The translations under genes were made by a program, and so were the position numbers. Of a stretch of DNA of 64,000 bases, positions 29,440-39,004 are shown piece by piece (the first letter of the stretch is position 1; each line of letters begins with the position of its first letter). The stretch is from Hyphomicrobiales bacterium. GTDB lineage: Bacteria; Pseudomonadota; Alphaproteobacteria; Rhizobiales; Rhizobiaceae. The stretch is taken from contig UEGR01000014.1 of the NCBI GenBank assembly GCA_900465685.1, positions 19,924-83,923 on the forward strand. Direction: 5' to 3'. The notes under the pieces are model-generated. The model saw only the letters and a program-made list of their open reading frames with translations. It did no database searches and was not told the origin of the DNA.

Positions 29440-30446
29440 GCCAGACGGACATGAACGACCAGCGCCGTCATATTCCCGACCGCCTCGGAACACCCTTCTC
29501 GCGCATCTTTGCAAGCTGGGAAATGTTGCTGCTTGGCGTGGCAATTGCGATCTTCATCGCGAATTCTTTCGCCTCGCCCTATTTCCTCGATGCGTGGAAC
29601 CTCTCCGACGCCACATTCAACTTCACCGAAAAGGCGCTGATCGCCTTTGCGATGACGCTTCTGATCATTTCCGGTGAAATCGACCTCTCGGTCGCCGCCA
29701 TCATTGCGCTTTCCTCGACCGCGATGGGTGCGGCTGCGCAGGCTGGTGTCGGCACGCCGGGTCTGGTCTGCATCGGCATCGGCACCGGCCTTGTCTGCGG
29801 CGCAATCAATGGTGGGCTGGTGGCCGGGCTGAAACTGCCATCCATCGTCGTAACCATCGGCACGATGAGCCTTTTCCGCGGCATTTCCTATATCGTGCTC
29901 GGCGATCAGGCCTTTGGCGGCTATCCGGAGAGCTTTGCCTATTTCGGGCAAGGCTATGTGTTCTGGGTCTTCTCGTTCGAATTCGCGCTGTTCATTCTGT
30001 TCGCTGTGCTGTTTGGCGTTCTGCTGCATGCCACCAGCTTTGGACGCCGCATCTATGCCATCGGCAATAATGAGTTCGCGGCCCGCTTTTCCGGCATTCC
30101 GGTTGAAAAAACCAAATTCGTGCTTTTCCTGATGACCGGCGTGATGAGTGGCATCGCCGCCGTCTGCCTGACCTCGCGCCTCGGCTCCACGCGCCCATCC
30201 ATCGCGCAAGGCTGGGAACTGGAAATCGTCACCATGGTCGTGCTGGGCGGCGTATCGATCCTCGGCGGATCGGGCACCATTGTCGGCGTGGTGATTGCGG
30301 CTTTCGTGATGGGCCTTGTGACCTTCGGGCTAGGCCTTCTCAACGTGCCGGGCATCGTCATGTCGATCTTTATCGGCCTCCTGCTCATCGTCACCATTTC
30401 GCTGCCGATCCTCATCCGGCAGCTCAAGGGGAGGCGCGCGACATGA
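29436..30446 (+). CDS. rhaQ: L-rhamnose ABC transporter permease
   Basis: 336 aa, same family as RhaP, with a hydrophilic N-terminal tail of about 30 residues before the first membrane segment. The contact loop [16 protein letters not shown] is conserved. It overlaps rhaP and rhaU by 4 nt each, so translation is coupled across the transporter and the mutarotase. Confidence 0.9.
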   Translation: MSQTDMNDQRRHIPDRLGTPFSRIFASWEMLLLGVAIAIFIANSFASPYFLDAWNLSDATFNFTEKALIAFAMTLLIISGEIDLSVAAIIALSSTAMGAAAQAGVGTPGLVCIGIGTGLVCGAINGGLVAGLKLPSIVVTIGTMSLFRGISYIVLGDQAFGGYPESFAYFGQGYVFWVFSFEFALFILFAVLFGVLLHATSFGRRIYAIGNNEFAARFSGIPVEKTKFVLFLMTGVMSGIAAVCLTSRLGSTRPSIAQGWELEIVTMVVLGGVSILGGSGTIVGVVIAAFVMGLVTFGLGLLNVPGIVMSIFIGLLLIVTISLPILIRQLKGRRAT

Positions 30447-30763
30447 CGGCCGAACGCTATGCATTTCGCATGACGCTTAATCCGGGCATGGAAGCGGAAT
30501 ATCGCCGCCGCCATGACGAGATCTGGCCCGAACTGGTCGAACTTCTGCACACGGCTGGCGTGTCGGACTATGCGATCTATCTCGATGAAGAAACCAACAT
30601 TTTGTTCGGCGTGCTGACGCGCAGCGCCGGACACGGCATGGCGGCCCTGCCCGACCATCCCGTCATGAAGAAATGGTGGGCGCATATGGCCGACATCATG
30701 GCGACGAACCCCGACAATTCACCGGTTTCTGTCGATCTCAAGCCAGTGTTTCACATGTCATGA
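30443..30763 (+). CDS. rhaU: L-rhamnose mutarotase
   Basis: 106 aa. It interconverts alpha and beta anomers of L-rhamnose. The family motifs [33 protein letters not shown] and [12 protein letters not shown] are all present, and the length is typical. It lies between the transporter and the kinase with 4-nt overlaps on both sides. Called RhaM in enterobacteria. Confidence 0.92.
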   Translation: MTAERYAFRMTLNPGMEAEYRRRHDEIWPELVELLHTAGVSDYAIYLDEETNILFGVLTRSAGHGMAALPDHPVMKKWWAHMADIMATNPDNSPVSVDLKPVFHMS

Positions 30764-32148
30764 AGCGCATAGCCATTCTCGATATCGGCAAGACCAATGC
30801 CAAAGTCGTCGTGATCGATGCGGCAGGCGGTGAGGAAATTGCCGCGCGCCGCATGCCGAACACCGTTCTGCGCGACGGTCCCTATCCGCATTATGATATC
30901 GAGGCGCTGTGGCGCTTCTTTCTGGCAAGCCTGGCGGAATTTGCGCAAGAGCCGGGCTTCGATGCCATTTCCATCACCACGCATGGCGCGTCAGCAGTCC
31001 TTGTCGCTAGAGACGGCACACTGGCCATGCCGGTTCTCGACTACGAACTCGAATATCCAGCCGAAATCCGCGCCGCCTATGCGGCCATAAAGCCGGATTT
31101 TCGCGATACATTTTCGCCGACCCTGTCGCTCGGCCTCAATCTCGGTGCGCAGCTTCACTATCTGAAAACGGTCTTTCCTGCCGATTTCGCGCGCGCGCAT
31201 TTCATATTCACCTACCCGCAATATTGGGCATGGCGTCTGACCGGCATTGCCGCATCGGAAGTGACATCGCTTGGCTGCCACACGGATTTGTGGCTGCCGA
31301 AGCAATCGGCTTTTTCGGCGCTTGTCGACCTACTGAACATTCGCGAAAAATTCCCGCCGCTGCGCTCCGCCTTCGATGCGCTAGGGCCGCTACTGCCGGA
31401 GATCGCGACCAATATCGGACTGCCCTCGCCTGTTCCGGTGCATTGCGGCATTCACGATTCCAACGCATCGCTGCTCGCACATTTGATGGATCGCAAAGGC
31501 CCGTTTTCGGTGGTTTCGACGGGCACATGGGTGGTGAGCTTCGCCGTCGGCGGCAATCTCGACCAGCTGGACCCGAAACGCGATACGCTCGCCAATGTTG
31601 ACGCCTATGGGCGGGCCGTGCCTTCGGCGCGCTATATGGGCGGGCGCGAATTCGATCTGATGACCGAAGGGCTGCAAAAGCCCTCGCCTGCTGAATACGA
31701 CAGGCTTGCCGTACAGGTTCTGCATCGCAGGATTATGGCTCAGCCTTCAGCTGTTCCGGGCTGCGGCCCTTTCCCTGACACGCATCTGCGCTGGCGCAAT
31801 GCGGATCAGGCAAGCGATGCCGAACGCTATGCAGCTGCGTGCATCTATGCCGCGCTGATGACGGAAAGCTGTCTTGGCCTATTGGGCGCCAAGGGACCAA
31901 TTGTGGTCGAAGGTCCATTTTCTGAAAATGCTATTTATCTGAAAGCATTGGCGAATTTCTCCGGGCGCGAGGTTGAGGCCATTGCCGGATCAACCGGTAC
32001 GGCCACTGGTGCTGGGCTTCTGGCCGGTGCTGCGCCCCAGGAAAAGCACGGCAGAACCTATCATCCCGACGATGATGCTTCCGGCAACACCTATGCCGCC
32101 TATCGCGCACAGTGGCTGGAAGTTGTCGCGCCGCAACCAGCGCACTGA
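30760..32148 (+). CDS. rhaK: FGGY-family sugar kinase (rhamnulokinase role)
   Basis: 462 aa from ATG 30760, overlapping the rhaU stop (ATGTCATGA gives ATG 30760 inside TCATGA). The N-terminal phosphate loop [15 protein letters not shown] and the C-terminal adenosine site [16 protein letters not shown] match FGGY carbohydrate kinases. It would phosphorylate rhamnulose for RhaD. In R. leguminosarum RhaK is also needed for transporter activity; whether that holds here is unknown. Last gene of the operon. Confidence 0.88.
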   Translation: MKRIAILDIGKTNAKVVVIDAAGGEEIAARRMPNTVLRDGPYPHYDIEALWRFFLASLAEFAQEPGFDAISITTHGASAVLVARDGTLAMPVLDYELEYPAEIRAAYAAIKPDFRDTFSPTLSLGLNLGAQLHYLKTVFPADFARAHFIFTYPQYWAWRLTGIAASEVTSLGCHTDLWLPKQSAFSALVDLLNIREKFPPLRSAFDALGPLLPEIATNIGLPSPVPVHCGIHDSNASLLAHLMDRKGPFSVVSTGTWVVSFAVGGNLDQLDPKRDTLANVDAYGRAVPSARYMGGREFDLMTEGLQKPSPAEYDRLAVQVLHRRIMAQPSAVPGCGPFPDTHLRWRNADQASDAERYAAACIYAALMTESCLGLLGAKGPIVVEGPFSENAIYLKALANFSGREVEAIAGSTGTATGAGLLAGAAPQEKHGRTYHPDDDASGNTYAAYRAQWLEVVAPQPAH

Positions 32149-32244
32149 TCGTCAGCGCCCTCTCCCAACAAGTTGTCACGTGATTGTGACATCGCTGGCG
32201 CAAGCCGGCGGTCCAATTCGCTTGCCATGTTCAAGACATTTGTC

Positions 32245-32272
32245 ATAAGCTGCAAATAATAAGGTAGCTTAT
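32245..32272. promoter_or_regulatory. inverted repeat just upstream of the MarR gene
   Basis: ATAAGCT (32245-32251) and AGCTTAT (32266-32272) separated by 14 bp, ending seven bases before the chosen start codon. MarR-family repressors commonly bind such sites in their own promoter. The rest of the 130-bp gap after rhaK holds a weak GTCAC/GTGAC stem and no clear terminator. Confidence 0.4.
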
Positions 32273-32278
32273 AAATAA

Positions 32279-32767
32279 GTGGGCATACAAGTGGCGGACA
32301 CCCGCGTTCTCGGTTTTCTGTTGCATGATGTTGCCCGCCTTCTTCGCAAACGTTTTGAACAGCGCGCACGCGGAACTGGCCTGACACGGGCCCAGTGGCA
32401 AACGCTGGCATTCCTCTCGAAGAATGACGGGATCATGCAACGCAGTCTGGCTGATCTGCTGGACGTGGAGGCTATAACCCTTACGCGCATTCTCGACCGG
32501 CTCGTCGAACAGGGATTTGTCGAAAGACGGCCCCATCCGACCGATCGGCGTGCGCATTTGATTTACATATGCGAGGCGGCGATGCCGCTTCTGGAAGATA
32601 TGCGCGAACTCGGCGGCCAGACGCGGGCCGAGGCGCTTGAAGGTGTTTCGCAGGCGGAACAGGAACAGCTGATCCAGACCCTCCTGTCGATGAAAGACAA
32701 TCTCTCCCGGGCTTGCCGGTCTCCCGCAAGTCCTGAAATCGTCAACGAAGATACAGATCATGACTGA
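32279..32767 (+). CDS. MarR-family transcriptional regulator of the efflux operon
   Basis: 162 aa from GTG 32279; GTG 32291 is an alternative start. The winged helix has LTRAQWQTLAFLSKNDG, then SLADLLDVEAITLTRILDRL and FVERRPHPTDRRAHL, the typical MarR wing. It overlaps the membrane-fusion gene by 8 nt. This regulator/HlyD/DHA2 order is the usual layout of EmrAB-like multidrug pumps under MarR control, so it probably represses its own operon and is released by a toxic compound. Confidence 0.85.
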   Translation: MGIQVADTRVLGFLLHDVARLLRKRFEQRARGTGLTRAQWQTLAFLSKNDGIMQRSLADLLDVEAITLTRILDRLVEQGFVERRPHPTDRRAHLIYICEAAMPLLEDMRELGGQTRAEALEGVSQAEQEQLIQTLLSMKDNLSRACRSPASPEIVNEDTDHD

Positions 32768-33974
32768 TACGTCCAATATCGTAAAACATCCCGCCGCTAT
32801 CGAACGGGATGAGCCTGAAGCACGTCAGGAAACCCACGCCGAAAGCACCGGTCCGGCCGCGCAGCCGCAAAGCTCCATCGACGCGACCCTGAAGCCGAGC
32901 GCGAGCGACATCGCCGCACGTCGCCGGTTGAAGCGCCGCCGCATGATGTTTTCGCTTCTGCCGCTGGCGCTTGTTGTCGGCGGCTATTTCTACGTCACTG
33001 GCGGGCGCTATGTTTCGACAGATAATGCCTATGTACAGGCCGATATGGTGGGCATCTCGACCGATGTTTCGGGACTTGTTGCCGGCATTGATGTGCATGA
33101 AAACGAGCTGGTCAAAGCCGGTCAGGTGCTGTTTCGCCTGAAGCCGGATTCCTTTGCCATTGCGCTTGAAGGTGCGCAGGCCGAACTCGGCCAGGTGCGC
33201 AACCAGATATTGGGTCTTCAGGCCAGCTATCAGCAGTCGCTTGCCGAAATCACGCAGGCCGAAGCCGATCTGCCTTTCTATCAGGCCACATTCAAGCGGC
33301 AGCAGGATCTCGTGGCGACCAGCGCGTCATCGCGCGCGACATTCGATCAGGCAAAGCACGATCTCGATGCTGCCCAGCAGAAGGTTGCCGTGGCCAAGGC
33401 GCAGGCCCAGTCGGCGCTGGCTCAGCTTGGCGGCAATGCTGACCAGCCTGTGGAACAGAACCCGCTTTACCTGCAAGCCAAGGCCAAGGTGGATGAGGCC
33501 CAGCGCCAGCTCAATGACGCCACCATTCGCGCGCCGTTTGACGGCATCGTCACCAATGTGAACAGCCTGCAGGTCGGCTCCTATCTGCAAGCCGCGCAAC
33601 AGGCATTCTCGCTGGTTTCATCCGATCATCTCTGGATCACCGCCAATCCGAAGGAAACCGAACTGACGGGGATCGAACCCGGCCAGCCCGTAACGATTTC
33701 GGTCGATACCTATCCCGATGCGCGCTGGGAAGGCAAAGTCGCCAGCATCAGCCCGGCTTCGGGCTCCAGCTTCTCGCTGCTGCCAGCCCAGAATACGTCT
33801 GGCAACTGGGTCAAGGTCGTGCAGCGCATCCCCATGCGTGTCAGCATCGACAATAAGAGCGGCCAGCCGCCGCTGCGTGTCGGCATGAGCGTCAATGTTG
33901 AAGTCGATACCGGCCACCCGCGCGGTCTGCCGAGCTTCATTACCAATCTTTTCGGCGGTGGAAACCATGTCTAA
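32760..33974 (+). CDS. HlyD/EmrA-family membrane fusion protein
   Basis: 404 aa. A cytosolic N terminus of about 60 residues, one transmembrane helix (about 63-80, FSLLPLALVVGGYFYV), a biotinyl-lipoyl-like part (STDNAYVQADMVGISTD), a coiled-coil hairpin (about 130-215) and a beta-barrel domain. It links the DHA2 pump to an outer-membrane channel. It overlaps both neighbours by 8 nt. Confidence 0.88.
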   Translation: MTDTSNIVKHPAAIERDEPEARQETHAESTGPAAQPQSSIDATLKPSASDIAARRRLKRRRMMFSLLPLALVVGGYFYVTGGRYVSTDNAYVQADMVGISTDVSGLVAGIDVHENELVKAGQVLFRLKPDSFAIALEGAQAELGQVRNQILGLQASYQQSLAEITQAEADLPFYQATFKRQQDLVATSASSRATFDQAKHDLDAAQQKVAVAKAQAQSALAQLGGNADQPVEQNPLYLQAKAKVDEAQRQLNDATIRAPFDGIVTNVNSLQVGSYLQAAQQAFSLVSSDHLWITANPKETELTGIEPGQPVTISVDTYPDARWEGKVASISPASGSSFSLLPAQNTSGNWVKVVQRIPMRVSIDNKSGQPPLRVGMSVNVEVDTGHPRGLPSFITNLFGGGNHV

Positions 33975-35511
33975 CGTCGCCATTTCCGGCGCGTCTATCG
34001 TCGCACATCGCGGCGCGATCACCGCTTGCGTCATTCTCGCGGTCATCATGCAGGCGCTGGATACGACGATTGCCAATGTCGCCCTGCCCTATATTCAGGG
34101 CAGCGTTTCGGCAAGCGCCGACCAGATCAACTGGGTGCTGACCTCCTATATCGTGGCGGCCGCGATCATGACGCCGCCGTCAGGCTTTCTTGCCGCCAAA
34201 TTCGGCCGCAAGCGGGTGCTGCTGGCGGCCATTGCGGGCTTCGTTGTGGCCTCCGTCCTTTGCGGTCTTGCACAATCCCTGCCGCAGATTGTCGGCTTCC
34301 GTCTTTTGCAGGGCCTGTTTGGCGCTTCGCTGGTGCCGCTGTCGCAAGGTATTCTGCTCGATATCTACACGCTGGAAGAACGTGGCTCCGCCATGGCGCT
34401 TTTCGGCGTTTCAGTGATGGTTGGGCCGGTTCTCGGACCCGTCATCGGCGGTTGGCTCACCGATAATATGAGCTGGCGCTGGGTTTTCTATATCAATGTT
34501 CCGATTGGTGCGCTGGCTTTTGCCGGGATCATGGTCTTCGTGTCCGAAACCAAGATAGATCGAATGGCGCGTCTCGACTGGACCGGCTTCGGTCTCCTCA
34601 GTCTCGCCATTGCTTCGCTGCAATTGTTTCTCGATCGCGGCGAGCAGATGGACTGGTTTTCATCGAGCGAAATCATCATCGAGTCGCTGGTTTGTGCGGC
34701 AGCGCTTTACCTGCTTGTTGTGCACACATTCACCGCGGAGAATTCTTTCGTCAAACCGCAGCTGTTTCTGGACCGCAATTTCGCGGTGAGTATGCTCTTC
34801 ATCTTCATTATCGGGGTGACCTATCTGGCGTCGCTGGCATTGATGACGCCTTATCTCCAGACACTGATGGGCTATCCGGTTACCACCGCCGGTATCGTGA
34901 TGGGTCCGCGCGGCATGGGAACCATGGCCTGCATGTTTCTGGTCGGCAAGCTGATTGGCCGTGTCGATTCACGCTATCTGCTTTTGACCGGTCTCGGACT
35001 GACCGCCTGGGCCATGTATGAAATGACCGGCTGGACGCCCAATATTTCGCAATGGACTATCGTGCGGGTTGGCTTCATTCAGGGCGCGGGTCTCGGCTTC
35101 CTGTTCGTGCCGCTGACCACGATTGCCTTTTCCACCCTCCCCGCCCATCTGCGCGGTGATGGCACCGGCTTGTACAATCTCTCGCGCAATATCGGATCCA
35201 GCGTCGGCATTTCGGTGGTTTCAGCGCTTCTGACAGAAAATGTTCAGGCCAACCACGCGGATATCAGCGCCTATGTCACGCCGTTCAATCATAATTTCGA
35301 CAGCGCGATTGTTTCGCAATATCTCAACCCGACCACGGCTGCCGGTCGCGCGCTGCTTGATAATATCATCACGCAGCAGGCGACGGTCATCTCCTATATC
35401 GATGATTTCAAGCTACTGATGCTGATGTCGCTCATGGCGATGCCGCTCGTTCTTTTGCTCCGCAAGCCGAAGATCGCGCAGGAAGTCGATCACACCATCG
35501 CCATGGAATAG
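33967..35511 (+). CDS. DHA2-family (EmrB-type) multidrug efflux MFS transporter
   Basis: 514 aa with 14 predicted membrane segments, as usual for DHA2. Motif MQALDTTIANVALPYI in helix 1, motif A AAKFGRKRVLL and motif C VMVGPVLGPVIGG are present. ATG 33967 overlaps the HlyD stop (ATGTCTAA). It forms a tripartite pump with the preceding protein; the drug is unknown. It ends 8 nt before the convergent marC-like gene. Confidence 0.9.
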   Translation: MSNVAISGASIVAHRGAITACVILAVIMQALDTTIANVALPYIQGSVSASADQINWVLTSYIVAAAIMTPPSGFLAAKFGRKRVLLAAIAGFVVASVLCGLAQSLPQIVGFRLLQGLFGASLVPLSQGILLDIYTLEERGSAMALFGVSVMVGPVLGPVIGGWLTDNMSWRWVFYINVPIGALAFAGIMVFVSETKIDRMARLDWTGFGLLSLAIASLQLFLDRGEQMDWFSSSEIIIESLVCAAALYLLVVHTFTAENSFVKPQLFLDRNFAVSMLFIFIIGVTYLASLALMTPYLQTLMGYPVTTAGIVMGPRGMGTMACMFLVGKLIGRVDSRYLLLTGLGLTAWAMYEMTGWTPNISQWTIVRVGFIQGAGLGFLFVPLTTIAFSTLPAHLRGDGTGLYNLSRNIGSSVGISVVSALLTENVQANHADISAYVTPFNHNFDSAIVSQYLNPTTAAGRALLDNIITQQATVISYIDDFKLLMLMSLMAMPLVLLLRKPKIAQEVDHTIAME

Positions 35512-35519
35512 AGCAAAGC

Positions 35520-36182
35520 CTACACCTTGGTAAACTCGATATAGAAATCGTGGACGCCGGAGGCCAGAAACTGCACGGCAATACAGGTCAGGAGAAAGCC
35601 CATGATCTTTGTGATCGCCTGCATGCCGTGTTCGCCAAGCATTTTCTCGATGAAAGTCGCCGACGATAGGGCTGCATAAGCAATGCCGACCGTCAACAGA
35701 ATGGCGACTATAACAATGATATGGCCGATGATCGTATGTTCTGCCGGTATCTGTGACCCGAAGCTCATCACCACGGCAATCGATCCCGGTCCTGCAAGAC
35801 TGGGCATGGCAAGCGGCGAGAAGGAATAATCGATCTCGGCCTTCTTGATCTCAGAAGGCTCGACATTGACTTCCGAAGACGTGTCTTCACCAGAAAAGAT
35901 CATTCTCAGCGCCAGGATCATAATGATGATACCGCCTGCCACCCGTATGCCGGGCAGCGAGATATTGAACAGCGCGATAATCCCCTGCCCCAGCAGCAGA
36001 AAAGCCGTCAGAATGGAGAATGCGTAGATACAGGCCTTTATGGCTTGCTTTTGCTTGTTCTCCTTGCTCATCCGCTTGGTCAAAGCCATGTAGAGCGGAA
36101 TGGTGGTGAGCGGGTTCATGATCGGCAGAAGGCCGATGAAGACGATAGAAACATATTTGATGAAATCGATAACCAGACTCAC
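35520..36182 (-). CDS. MarC-family integral membrane protein
   Basis: 220 aa with six hydrophobic segments (IKYVSIVFIGLLPIMNP, FSILTAFLLLGQGIIALF and others). The family (MarC/YchE/YhgN) has no firmly established function; the old link to antibiotic resistance was not upheld. The conserved N-terminal LPIMNPLTTIPLY and AGPGSIAVVMSF are present. It lies between the efflux operon and repC. Confidence 0.82.
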   Translation of the reverse strand: MSLVIDFIKYVSIVFIGLLPIMNPLTTIPLYMALTKRMSKENKQKQAIKACIYAFSILTAFLLLGQGIIALFNISLPGIRVAGGIIIMILALRMIFSGEDTSSEVNVEPSEIKKAEIDYSFSPLAMPSLAGPGSIAVVMSFGSQIPAEHTIIGHIIVIVAILLTVGIAYAALSSATFIEKMLGEHGMQAITKIMGFLLTCIAVQFLASGVHDFYIEFTKV

Positions 36183-36408
36183 AGCCTTGGTGCTCCAGCC
36201 TTGAAATTGAAGTGAACTTATTCCTCACAACGGGTCTGCTGCATATATACAACGCGTTTTGCTGTAAATACACGGATAGATAACTTTCTTTTGTCTCGCT
36301 AACGCTCGATGAGCGTTTGTTGAGTTACTGAGACTTACATTGGGTTAACCATAAATCTGACCAGAAAAGTCCAGTGTTGTGTGCGAAAGCCAAGTTCGTG
36401 CATTTGAT
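36183..36408. other. AT-richer spacer between marC-like gene and repC
   Basis: 226 bp without a gene. It holds one stem AACGCTC-gat-GAGCGTT (36301-36317), inside weaker outer repeats GTCTC/GAGAC. There is no U-run on the repC side, so termination of the repABC message here is only possible. Confidence 0.35.
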
Positions 36409-37596
36409 CTAATTGGCGCGGCGTTGTGCATTCAGCGCGGCCATCATCATCGGCTTGATCGAGAAACCACTTTCTGCAGCCTTTTCCGTCAATATACGCA
36501 GATATCCGCCTGCTGAACGAATTTGATCGTAACGCTGGAGAATATAGGCAATTGCGATGGCCGTATTATAGTTTCCTAGCGTCTTTTTGGCCAAATCATA
36601 GAGCTTGGCGTCAATCCCGATGAAACTGCGTACAGTCTCGGCAGCATTAACCAGTCCATGCCATTGCCGGATAGGGCTCGATGAATAGGCTTCAATCTCC
36701 GGGCAGGCCCGCAAAACCATTTCGAGCGATACGGTCGGTTCTGCCTGCGTTTTGTCGATAATCGTCTCGCGCTGGTCGATTTGCGAAACGCTGTCCTTTT
36801 CAAAATAGGAATCTGGATTCGATTCAATTTGCTGCCGCTCATTTTGAGACTCATTGCCGCTCAGAATTTCGGTATTTTGGTGAATATTCAACAGCTTATC
36901 GATTTCAGCCGACAGTGTCTCCATTGCAGTGACCAACAGAGCAAGTTCATCACGCTCTGCACGGCGTGGAATCGCATCGACTATGGCCCGAAAGCGCTGA
37001 TTGATGGCTGACCAGTCACCGGACAGTTCCTCGACCATGGCAAATTCAATCAGCTTGGCGATATCACGACGCAGCAAGGTCAAGCGTTCACGCTGCTCGC
37101 GCAATGCAGCCTTCTCGGCTTTCACCTGTTCGGCAGATGCTTCAAGTTCATCTGCGCGCAACAGCAAGGGAGCCAGCGAAAACCCAAAGGCAATCTGCAA
37201 CTCACCGCCTTTGGCGCGACGTGCATAACGTTTGCCGTTCGGGCTATCCTGACGGGTGATGAAACCGGCATCGACCAGCGCGCCAAGATGACGACGCAAG
37301 GTTGCGTCTGCCATGCCGTGGGCACGCAGCGCCAACTGCTTGTTGGACGGGAAGACGATCAGGCCTTCATTGGCCTTGAGTTGATTGTCCGGATGAAAGG
37401 ACAGCAATGCTGACAGGACTGCCAGCGAGCGATCATTCAGACCATAGATCGTCTTTGCTTCACACAACCAACGATGCAGTTGCCACTTATCGACCGTCAG
37501 GTCCTGTGGCATTTGCCAGGCATTGCGTTGCGCTGCCAACAAGGCAGCCGTCATCGGTCGACTACCAAACGGCGTCGAAGCCAAATGCATCTCCAT
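36409..37596 (-). CDS. repC: replication initiator RepC
   Basis: 395 aa. The initiator of repABC replicons. The N-terminal winged-helix DNA-binding part includes LALRAHGMADATLRRHLGAL and ITRQDSPNGKRYARR. The region RLTLLRRDIAKLIEFA is followed by a variable, low-complexity linker (about 240-275, rich in N, Q, E and S) whose DNA is AT-rich, and a conserved C-terminal domain (about 290-390). ATG 37596 follows AGGTGAAAG. The gene is separated from repB by 353 bp containing the candidate counter-transcribed RNA. Confidence 0.95.
   Translation of the reverse strand: MEMHLASTPFGSRPMTAALLAAQRNAWQMPQDLTVDKWQLHRWLCEAKTIYGLNDRSLAVLSALLSFHPDNQLKANEGLIVFPSNKQLALRAHGMADATLRRHLGALVDAGFITRQDSPNGKRYARRAKGGELQIAFGFSLAPLLLRADELEASAEQVKAEKAALREQRERLTLLRRDIAKLIEFAMVEELSGDWSAINQRFRAIVDAIPRRAERDELALLVTAMETLSAEIDKLLNIHQNTEILSGNESQNERQQIESNPDSYFEKDSVSQIDQRETIIDKTQAEPTVSLEMVLRACPEIEAYSSSPIRQWHGLVNAAETVRSFIGIDAKLYDLAKKTLGNYNTAIAIAYILQRYDQIRSAGGYLRILTEKAAESGFSIKPMMMAALNAQRRAN
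36730..36900. other. candidate oriV: AT-rich stretch inside repC
   Basis: This stretch of the repC coding sequence is visibly more AT-rich than its flanks and encodes the variable linker of RepC. In studied repABC replicons the replication origin lies in the central AT-rich part of repC, so I place it here by analogy. I could not identify clear iterons or DnaA boxes. Confidence 0.4.
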
Positions 37597-37655
37597 TTTC
37601 TTTCACCTTCCACAAGGCAAAAGAAATCCACCCGCCTAAATGACGCTAATTACAC
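37597..37655 (-). promoter_or_regulatory. repC leader with repeated motif CCGCCTAAAT
   Basis: The 59 bp before repC contain the repC ribosome-binding site (minus-strand AGGTGAAAG) and the sequence CCGCCTAAAT at 37632-37641, which recurs before repA at 40232-40241. The leader is complementary to nothing in the ctRNA itself but lies downstream of its target, so pairing of the ctRNA upstream could control exposure of this region. Confidence 0.4.
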
Positions 37656-37684
37656 TTGACAGTGATTCGTGGATTTGCGATTCT
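37656..37684 (+). promoter_or_regulatory. candidate promoter of the counter-transcribed RNA
   Basis: Consensus -35 TTGACA at 37656-37661, then 17 bp, then a weak -10 GATTCT at 37679-37684, reading opposite to repABC. Position and direction match the strong constitutive ctRNA promoter of known repABC replicons. Confidence 0.6.
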
Positions 37685-37689
37685 CTAGC

Positions 37690-37741
37690 TGCTAAACCAA
37701 TGAGAAGGGCTTCCACGCGGCGACGTTTGGGGGCCTTTTTC
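37690..37741 (+). ncRNA. candidate antisense (counter-transcribed) RNA controlling repC
   Basis: A short RNA of roughly 50 nt would start near 37690 and end in a terminator hairpin AAGGGCTTCCA (37705-37715) / TGGGGGCCTTT (37728-37738), which pairs over 11 positions including G-U pairs, followed by T-rich sequence. The G-U pairs mean that the stem is stable on this strand but poorer on the repABC strand, as expected for a ctRNA. It lies in the repB-repC interval where such RNAs inhibit repC expression and determine incompatibility. End points are estimates. Confidence 0.65.
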
Positions 37742-37949
37742 TTTTGCTATCTCGTTCCTTTTTCCTTGGAGCGAACCGCAATCATCGAGATCGCTGAAAC
37801 GGCTCCTCTCTTTTTGTCACACATTTTCCAATGCAAAGCCGTTTCAGACTTTGCTGAAAATGCTTTCAATCACGCGATACAGATACGCAGATAATCGTAC
37901 TCAGATACTGGACCGGGCTGCGGAAACCGCTTTCCAATCCGAATGCTTG
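37742..37949. other. remainder of the repB-repC spacer
   Basis: About 200 bp, AT-richer than the flanking genes, with no convincing gene. On the repABC strand it is the leader sequence between repB and the ctRNA target. I see no strong hairpin or repeat in it. Confidence 0.4.
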
Positions 37950-38936
37950 TTACTTCTCGTCATTCTGGAATGACGCATAAAGCGTATCCAGATTGCGAGA
38001 GAGCCATTCAGCAAAACGTGGTCCATTGGCTGCGCCGAGAGCCAGCGTTGCCGATTTGCCGTTCTGCTTGATTGTGGCGCTGACGGACTTGTCCGAAGCG
38101 GTCCATGTCGAACCTGGGCGTAACGCTGCCTTGGTGACGGACTTCTTCTGACGCGCGCCCTTCAGATACCCATAGAGCTGTTCGAAGCGTTCACTGGACG
38201 AGGCTGCGTTGAAGGCATCCGTTGCCATCAGTTCCTCGGCAGCATCTTTCTTACCGGGAATCTCGACAAGCTTACGCAATTCAAGCCAGCGATCACGACC
38301 GATACCTTTGGCCGGACCGATAGCCAGAAGAATGGCTTCCGGTATGGCCTTGGGAATGGTCAGCATCTTCGAAAGGGTTTGATAATCGATGGTCAGAGCG
38401 GCCTGAATAGCCTCACGCTCAAAACCAAGCGCTTCCAGACGCGCTGCAAACAGAACACGCTCGATGAAGCTGAGATTGGCGCGCGCCGAGTTTTCCTGAC
38501 CCTGGCTCAGAATGTGTTCCAGATCGGCAAGTGGCTTGATAACGGCTTTGACCTTCAGGCCCAGTTCACGGGCCACGCGGGCACGACGATGGCCAAAGAC
38601 GATCATATAGCGACCGCTAGCCTCAGGGTGCGGTCGCACAAGAATAGGACTGTCCTGCCCGCGATCACGAATGGCTTCGAGAAGCTCCTGATACTCTAGA
38701 TCGTCGGCTTCAGGCAGGCGGTCGGCTACGAAAGACGCATCGAGACTGTTCGGATCAAGTTCAACGACGGTTTCGCCATCCAGTCTTTGCGAAGCCTGCT
38801 TGGCGAGTTCATCGATCGAAGCGGAAAGCGACTTGGCAGCGCCGAACCGACGCGACGTGGCATCGACCGGCTGGGAAGGCTGTTCCGCTGCCGGTTCGTT
38901 CCGCATCACGCTGTCAAAAATGTTCTTCCGTGCCAT
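37950..38936 (-). CDS. repB: plasmid/chromid partition protein RepB (ParB family)
   Basis: 328 aa. The ParB/Srx-like N-terminal part carries the arginine patch GHRRARVARELG (about 122-133), followed by ENSARANLSFIERVLFA and a central helix-turn-helix region (ALTIDYQTLSKMLTIPKAIP). The C-terminal part should mediate dimerisation. It binds parS and works with RepA in segregation and in repression of the operon. It starts 64 bp after the repA stop; a palindrome at that junction is a candidate parS. Confidence 0.93.
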   Translation of the reverse strand: MARKNIFDSVMRNEPAAEQPSQPVDATSRRFGAAKSLSASIDELAKQASQRLDGETVVELDPNSLDASFVADRLPEADDLEYQELLEAIRDRGQDSPILVRPHPEASGRYMIVFGHRRARVARELGLKVKAVIKPLADLEHILSQGQENSARANLSFIERVLFAARLEALGFEREAIQAALTIDYQTLSKMLTIPKAIPEAILLAIGPAKGIGRDRWLELRKLVEIPGKKDAAEELMATDAFNAASSSERFEQLYGYLKGARQKKSVTKAALRPGSTWTASDKSVSATIKQNGKSATLALGAANGPRFAEWLSRNLDTLYASFQNDEK

Positions 38937-38988
38937 TCTCTATTCCTCAAACCGGTCATAGACCTGATTTTATTGCGTATTTACCGTT

Positions 38989-39004
38989 TTAGACGGCAGT
39001 CTAA
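38989..39004. promoter_or_regulatory. candidate parS/centromere-like site (copy 1)
   Basis: TTAGACGGCAGTCTAA: 6-bp perfect arms around GGCA, a 16-mer with central GC. It overlaps the repA stop codon (39001-39003). Known repABC parS sites are also 16-bp palindromes centred on GC. A second copy at 40385-40400 differs at two positions. Confidence 0.55.
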
